From the NCBI GenBank assembly GCA_025965295.1, contig JAOPXF010000375.1, forward strand, positions 1-8,587: a stretch of 8,587 nucleotides of DNA, read 5' to 3'. Numbering within the stretch: the stretch's first letter is position 1; each line of letters opens with the position of its first letter. Positions 5,859 to 8,587 of this stretch are shown here, piece by piece. This DNA is from Nocardioides sp. Its GTDB lineage: Bacteria; Actinomycetota; Actinomycetes; Propionibacteriales; Nocardioidaceae. A program made the position numbers and the translations under genes. Below the pieces are notes generated by a model, which did not search any database, was not told the DNA's origin, and saw only the letters and a list, made by a program, of their open reading frames with translations.

Positions 5859-7450
5859 GCGACGGGCTCCGCGGCGTCGGTCGGAACGAGCGGCAGCGGG
5901 CTCTGGCGCAGCGCCCCACCGGCGCGCCGAGGCAGCGTCAGCCGGAACTGCGCGCCCTGCCCGAGCCGACCCCAGGCCTGGAGCCAGCCGCCGTGCAGGT
6001 GGGTGTCCTCGAGCGAGATGGACAGGCCCAGGCCGGTCCCGCCGCTGGTGCGGGCCCGCGCCGGGTCGGCTCTCCAGAACCGGTTGAACACCATCGCGGA
6101 CTCACCGGGGGCCAGGCCGACGCCGTAGTCGCGCACGGCGATCGCCGCGCTGTGGGTGTCGCCGGCGACGTGCAGGACGACGTCACCGCTCTCCGCGTGG
6201 TCGATGGCGTTGGTGACGAGGTTGCGCACGATCCGCTCCACCCGCCGTACGTCGGCTTCCGCCAGGCACGCGTGCGCGGGCGCGTCCACGACGACGCGCA
6301 CCCCCCGCTGGCCGGCCAGGGCCCGGGTCATGTCGACGACCCGGTGGGCCACGTCGACCAGGTTGACGTCCTCGGCGTCGAGCACCGCGGCGCCCGCGTC
6401 GAAACGGCTGATCTCGAGCAGGTCCACGAGCAGCGTCTCGAACCGGTCGAGCTCCACCTGGAGCAGCTCGGCGGCGCGACCGGTCGCCGGGTCGAAGTCG
6501 GCCCGGGCGTCGTGCAGCACGTCGCCGGCCATCCGAACCGTCGTCAGCGGGGTGCGCAGCTCGTGCGAGACGTCGGAGACGAACCGGCGCTGCACCCGGC
6601 TGAGCTCCTCGAGCTGGCGGATCTGGCGCTGGAGGCTGCTGGCCATCTGGTTGAAGGAGGTCGCGAGCCGGGCCAGGTCGTCCTCGCCCGACACCTTCAG
6701 CCGCTCCTGCAACTGCCCGGCGGCGAGCCGCTCGGCGACCCGACGGGCCAGCCGGATCGGGGTCACGACCTGCCGGGTCACCAGCCAGGTCAGCCCGGCG
6801 ACGAGCATGAGCAGCAGGATCGCGGCCGTCAGCAGGGCACGGGTGACCAGGGCCAGCGTCTCCCGCTCCTCGTCGAGGGGGAAGAGGTAGTAGAGCGTGT
6901 ACGTCGAGCTGTCGGAGGGCAGCTTCACCTGCGAGCCGACCACGATGCCCGGCTGGTCACCGGACCCGTCGGTGGTGCGGATCCGGGTGTACGTCCACGC
7001 GGTGGGCGCGACCTCGGCGAAGTGCCGCTCCAGGCTCGCGGGCACGCTCGACGTGTCGAGGCCGGAGGTGAACTTCGCCCCCTCGTCGGCGATCTGGTTG
7101 TCGCTGTCACCGACCGGGCCCGTGAGCACGACGCTGAAGCCACGGGTGCTGCCGCGCTGGATGATCGGCTCGATGAGCTCGCGCTGCTGGGACGCGTAGT
7201 CCATGTCGGTCCCCGAGGCCGCGCGGAGTCGCGTCCGGGCCTCGGCGGTCTCGTTGTTCGCCTCGGCCACGACGGCCGTCACGCGGTGGTCGAGCAGGCC
7301 CTCGCGGGTCTGCTGGAGGAGGAACCAGCCGACGATGCTGACCACCAGCGCGGAGAGGAGCACCGTGCTCACGACCACGCGCGCCTGGATCGAGCGCCGC
7401 CAGAACGTGAGGGCGCGGTGGACCGCTGCGGGGAGACTGCGCGAGGCCAT
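5855..7450 (-). CDS. mtrB: Two-component sensor histidine kinase MtrB
   Basis: A 531-residue membrane kinase. Transmembrane helices lie at about 24-45 and 203-225, enclosing an extracellular sensor region of about 155 residues. A HAMP domain follows (about 225-277), then the dimerisation/phosphoacceptor motif with H296 in FVSDVSHELRTPLTTVRMA. The ATPase domain has the N box around N414 (RNLVTNAIDHAE), G1 DYGVGL (441-446), the F box FNRFWR (455-460) and G2 GGTGLGLS (470-477), all intact. MtrB phosphorylates MtrA in response to cell-wall or osmotic state and localises to the division site in mycobacteria. The start ATG is 10 nt after the mtrA stop; its ribosome binding site AGGGA overlaps the mtrA stop codon (TAGGGA). 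The end overlaps lpqB by 4 nt. The conserved HLHGGWLQAWG segment near 485-494 is typical of MtrB. Confidence 0.98.
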   Translation of the reverse strand: MASRSLPAAVHRALTFWRRSIQARVVVSTVLLSALVVSIVGWFLLQQTREGLLDHRVTAVVAEANNETAEARTRLRAASGTDMDYASQQRELIEPIIQRGSTRGFSVVLTGPVGDSDNQIADEGAKFTSGLDTSSVPASLERHFAEVAPTAWTYTRIRTTDGSGDQPGIVVGSQVKLPSDSSTYTLYYLFPLDEERETLALVTRALLTAAILLLMLVAGLTWLVTRQVVTPIRLARRVAERLAAGQLQERLKVSGEDDLARLATSFNQMASSLQRQIRQLEELSRVQRRFVSDVSHELRTPLTTVRMAGDVLHDARADFDPATGRAAELLQVELDRFETLLVDLLEISRFDAGAAVLDAEDVNLVDVAHRVVDMTRALAGQRGVRVVVDAPAHACLAEADVRRVERIVRNLVTNAIDHAESGDVVLHVAGDTHSAAIAVRDYGVGLAPGESAMVFNRFWRADPARARTSGGTGLGLSISLEDTHLHGGWLQAWGRLGQGAQFRLTLPRRAGGALRQSPLPLVPTDAAEPVA

Positions 7451-7460
7451 GCCCAGTTCC

Positions 7461-8174
7461 CTAGAGGGTTCCGGCTTTGTACCCCACGCCGCGCACGGTG
7501 ACCACGATCTCGGGGTTCTCCGGGTCGTGCTCGACCTTGGAGCGCAGCCGCTGGACGTGGACGTTGACCAGCCGCGTGTCGGCGGCGTGGCGGTAGCCCC
7601 ACACCTGCTCGAGGAGCACCTCGCGGGTGAAGACCTGCCACGGCTTGCGGGCCAGGCAGACGAGGAGGTCGAACTCGAGGGGGGTCAGGCTGATCGGCTT
7701 GCCGCCCCGGGTCACCGAGTGGCCGGCGACGTCGATCGAGACGTCGCCGATCATGAGGGACTCCTGGTCCGGCGGGTCGAAGCGCCGGACTCGGGCCCGG
7801 ATGCGGGCGACCAGCTCCTTGGGCTTGAACGGCTTGACGACGTAGTCGTCGGCTCCGGACTCGAGCCCCACCACGACGTCGACGGTGTCGCCCTTGGCGG
7901 TGAGCATGACGATCGGGACGCCGGACTCGGCGCGGATCTCCTTGCACACGTCGATGCCGTCCTTGCCGGGCAGCATCAGGTCGAGCAGCACGAGATCCGG
8001 GCGGTAGTCGCGGAACTCGTCCATCGCCAGGTCGCCCCGGGTGCACATCCTGCTGTCGAACCCCTCCTGGCGCAGGACGATCGTCAGCATCTCCGCGAGG
8101 GACGCGTCGTCGTCGACGACCAGGATGCGTCCCTTCCAGCCGTTGTCGGCTGGAGGACCTGCGGGATGACTCAT
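7461..8174 (-). CDS. mtrA: OmpR-family response regulator MtrA
   Basis: A 237-residue response regulator. The receiver domain (about 16-130) has the acidic cluster D21-D23, phosphoacceptor D65 (LVLLDLMLPG), T92 and K114. The C-terminal OmpR/PhoB winged helix (about 137-235) has the recognition helix near 198-212 (ADTRLVNVHVQRLRSKVE) and the usual end VRGVGYKAG. MtrA, essential in mycobacteria, controls cell-wall hydrolases, division and replication-linked genes, and in Streptomyces development and antibiotic genes. ATG at 8174 is the only start before the receiver, giving a slightly long N-terminus (about 14 residues before the first strand). No ribosome binding site is visible; an AAGATT hexamer ends 6 nt upstream, so the mRNA could be leaderless. 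It is the first gene of the tight mtrA-mtrB-lpqB group and is separated from sahH by a hairpin. Confidence 0.98.
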   Translation of the reverse strand: MSHPAGPPADNGWKGRILVVDDDASLAEMLTIVLRQEGFDSRMCTRGDLAMDEFRDYRPDLVLLDLMLPGKDGIDVCKEIRAESGVPIVMLTAKGDTVDVVVGLESGADDYVVKPFKPKELVARIRARVRRFDPPDQESLMIGDVSIDVAGHSVTRGGKPISLTPLEFDLLVCLARKPWQVFTREVLLEQVWGYRHAADTRLVNVHVQRLRSKVEHDPENPEIVVTVRGVGYKAGTL

Positions 8175-8180
8175 GACATC

Positions 8181-8186
8181 AATCTT
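8181..8186 (-). promoter_or_regulatory. Possible -10 element of a leaderless mtrA promoter
   Basis: The minus strand reads AAGATT, matching the conserved second A and last T of TAnnnT but not the first T, and ends 6 nt before the mtrA ATG. No -35 is clear. The idea is supported mainly by the missing ribosome binding site and by the terminator-like hairpin just upstream, which implies mtrA needs its own promoter in the short gap or read-through from sahH. Confidence 0.2.
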
Positions 8187-8208
8187 GCCAGCCGAGCGGT
8201 CGGAATGT

Positions 8209-8244
8209 GGGCTCGGGCGTCCGCTCGTGGCGTCGCCCGAGCCC
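8209..8244 (-). terminator. Terminator-like hairpin after sahH
   Basis: Arms GGGCTCGGGCG (8209-8219) and CGCCCGAGCCC (8234-8244) are exact reverse complements, an 11-bp stem with a 14-nt loop. It begins 31 nt after the sahH stop and lies 34 nt before mtrA. There is no U-tract, as is common in Actinobacteria. It likely ends most sahH transcripts. Confidence 0.65.
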
Positions 8245-8275
8245 GCATCCGCGCGGCCGGTGGGCCGGGAGCGGC

Positions 8276-8587
8276 TCAGTAGCGGTACTGGTCGGACTTG
8301 TAGGGGCCGGCCACATCGACACCGAGGTACGACGCCTGCGAGTCCGAGAGGGTCGTCAGCTTGACGCCGAGCGAGTCCAGGTGGAGCCGCGCGACCTCCT
8401 CGTCGAGGTGCTTGGGCATCACGTAGACGCCGACGGGGTACTCCTCGGGCTTGGTGTAGCGCTCGATCTGGGCGAGCACCTGGTTGGTGAACGAGTTCGA
8501 CATCACGAACGACGGGTGGCCGGTCGCGTTGCCGAGGTTCATCAGACGCCCCTCGGACAGCACGATGATCGAGGTGCCGGTCGGGAA
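8276..8587 (-). CDS. sahH: S-adenosylhomocysteine hydrolase, C-terminal fragment
   Basis: The last 103 codons plus stop are visible; the rest lies beyond the right edge. The frame is open to the edge and reads FPTGTSIIVLSEGR, then LMNLGNATGHPSFVMSNSF, the signature of adenosylhomocysteinase, and ends KSDQYRY. The C-terminal Lys and Tyr match residues that, in characterised enzymes, reach across to the NAD+ of the neighbouring subunit. The enzyme reversibly splits S-adenosylhomocysteine to adenosine and homocysteine, recycling the product of methyl transfer in the cytoplasm. Its position upstream of mtrA is known from M. tuberculosis, where tmk lies between the two; here mtrA follows directly after a 101-bp gap with a hairpin. 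Confidence 0.98.
   Translation of the reverse strand, partial: FPTGTSIIVLSEGRLMNLGNATGHPSFVMSNSFTNQVLAQIERYTKPEEYPVGVYVMPKHLDEEVARLHLDSLGVKLTTLSDSQASYLGVDVAGPYKSDQYRY

Noticed and set aside
4425..6128. 567-codon plus-strand open frame opposite lpqB and mtrB
   Set aside because: High GC content leaves few stops in antisense frames. It crosses the boundary of two well-identified minus-strand genes and shows no domain.
5675..7501. 608-codon plus-strand open frame opposite mtrB
   Set aside because: Antisense shadow of a complete histidine kinase; composition is low in complexity and no motif is seen.
8171..8180. Two-codon upstream ORF (ATG TCA TGA) overlapping the mtrA start
   Set aside because: Such a short match arises easily by chance and has no ribosome binding site; nothing supports its use.

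Overview
The window is GC-rich chromosomal DNA. All nine genes I can support lie on the minus strand, so the biological reading order runs from high to low coordinates. The mtrA-mtrB-lpqB block beside sahH, hpf and secA is a conserved actinobacterial neighbourhood, known for example from Mycobacterium tuberculosis. GC-rich codon use and GTG/TTG starts fit a high-GC actinobacterium. Nocardioides or a relative is a reasonable guess, but that is inference, not something the sequence proves.

In transcription order: the C-terminal 103 codons of sahH (S-adenosylhomocysteine hydrolase, 8587-8276) end before a strong hairpin. Then comes the envelope-signalling cluster mtrA (response regulator), mtrB (sensor kinase) and lpqB (lipoprotein). 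These three are packed tightly: a 10-nt gap between mtrA and mtrB and a 4-nt ATGA overlap between mtrB and lpqB. After another hairpin comes a ComF-family phosphoribosyltransferase (3999-3238). A 426-bp stretch without a credible gene but rich in inverted repeats leads to hpf (long-form ribosome hibernation factor, 2811-2191). After a 26-bp perfect palindrome come an orphan NarL/LuxR-type response regulator (2076-1393) and a YcaQ-type DNA glycosylase with a QVD catalytic motif (1364-171). The window closes with the first 26 codons of secA (78-1).

Functionally, MtrB (sensor), MtrA (regulator) and LpqB (MtrB partner) form one module, known in other Actinobacteria to link cell-wall state and division to transcription. 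HPF stores idle ribosomes, and the orphan regulator next door could tie a signal to that response, though this is inference. YcaQ is a DNA-crosslink repair enzyme. SecA and SahH are housekeeping genes.

I found no mobile element, CRISPR array, tRNA or rRNA, and no evidence of a new multi-gene system. The least explained part is the structured 426-bp region between comF and hpf. The long plus-strand open frames are antisense shadows of real genes, as expected in GC-rich DNA.
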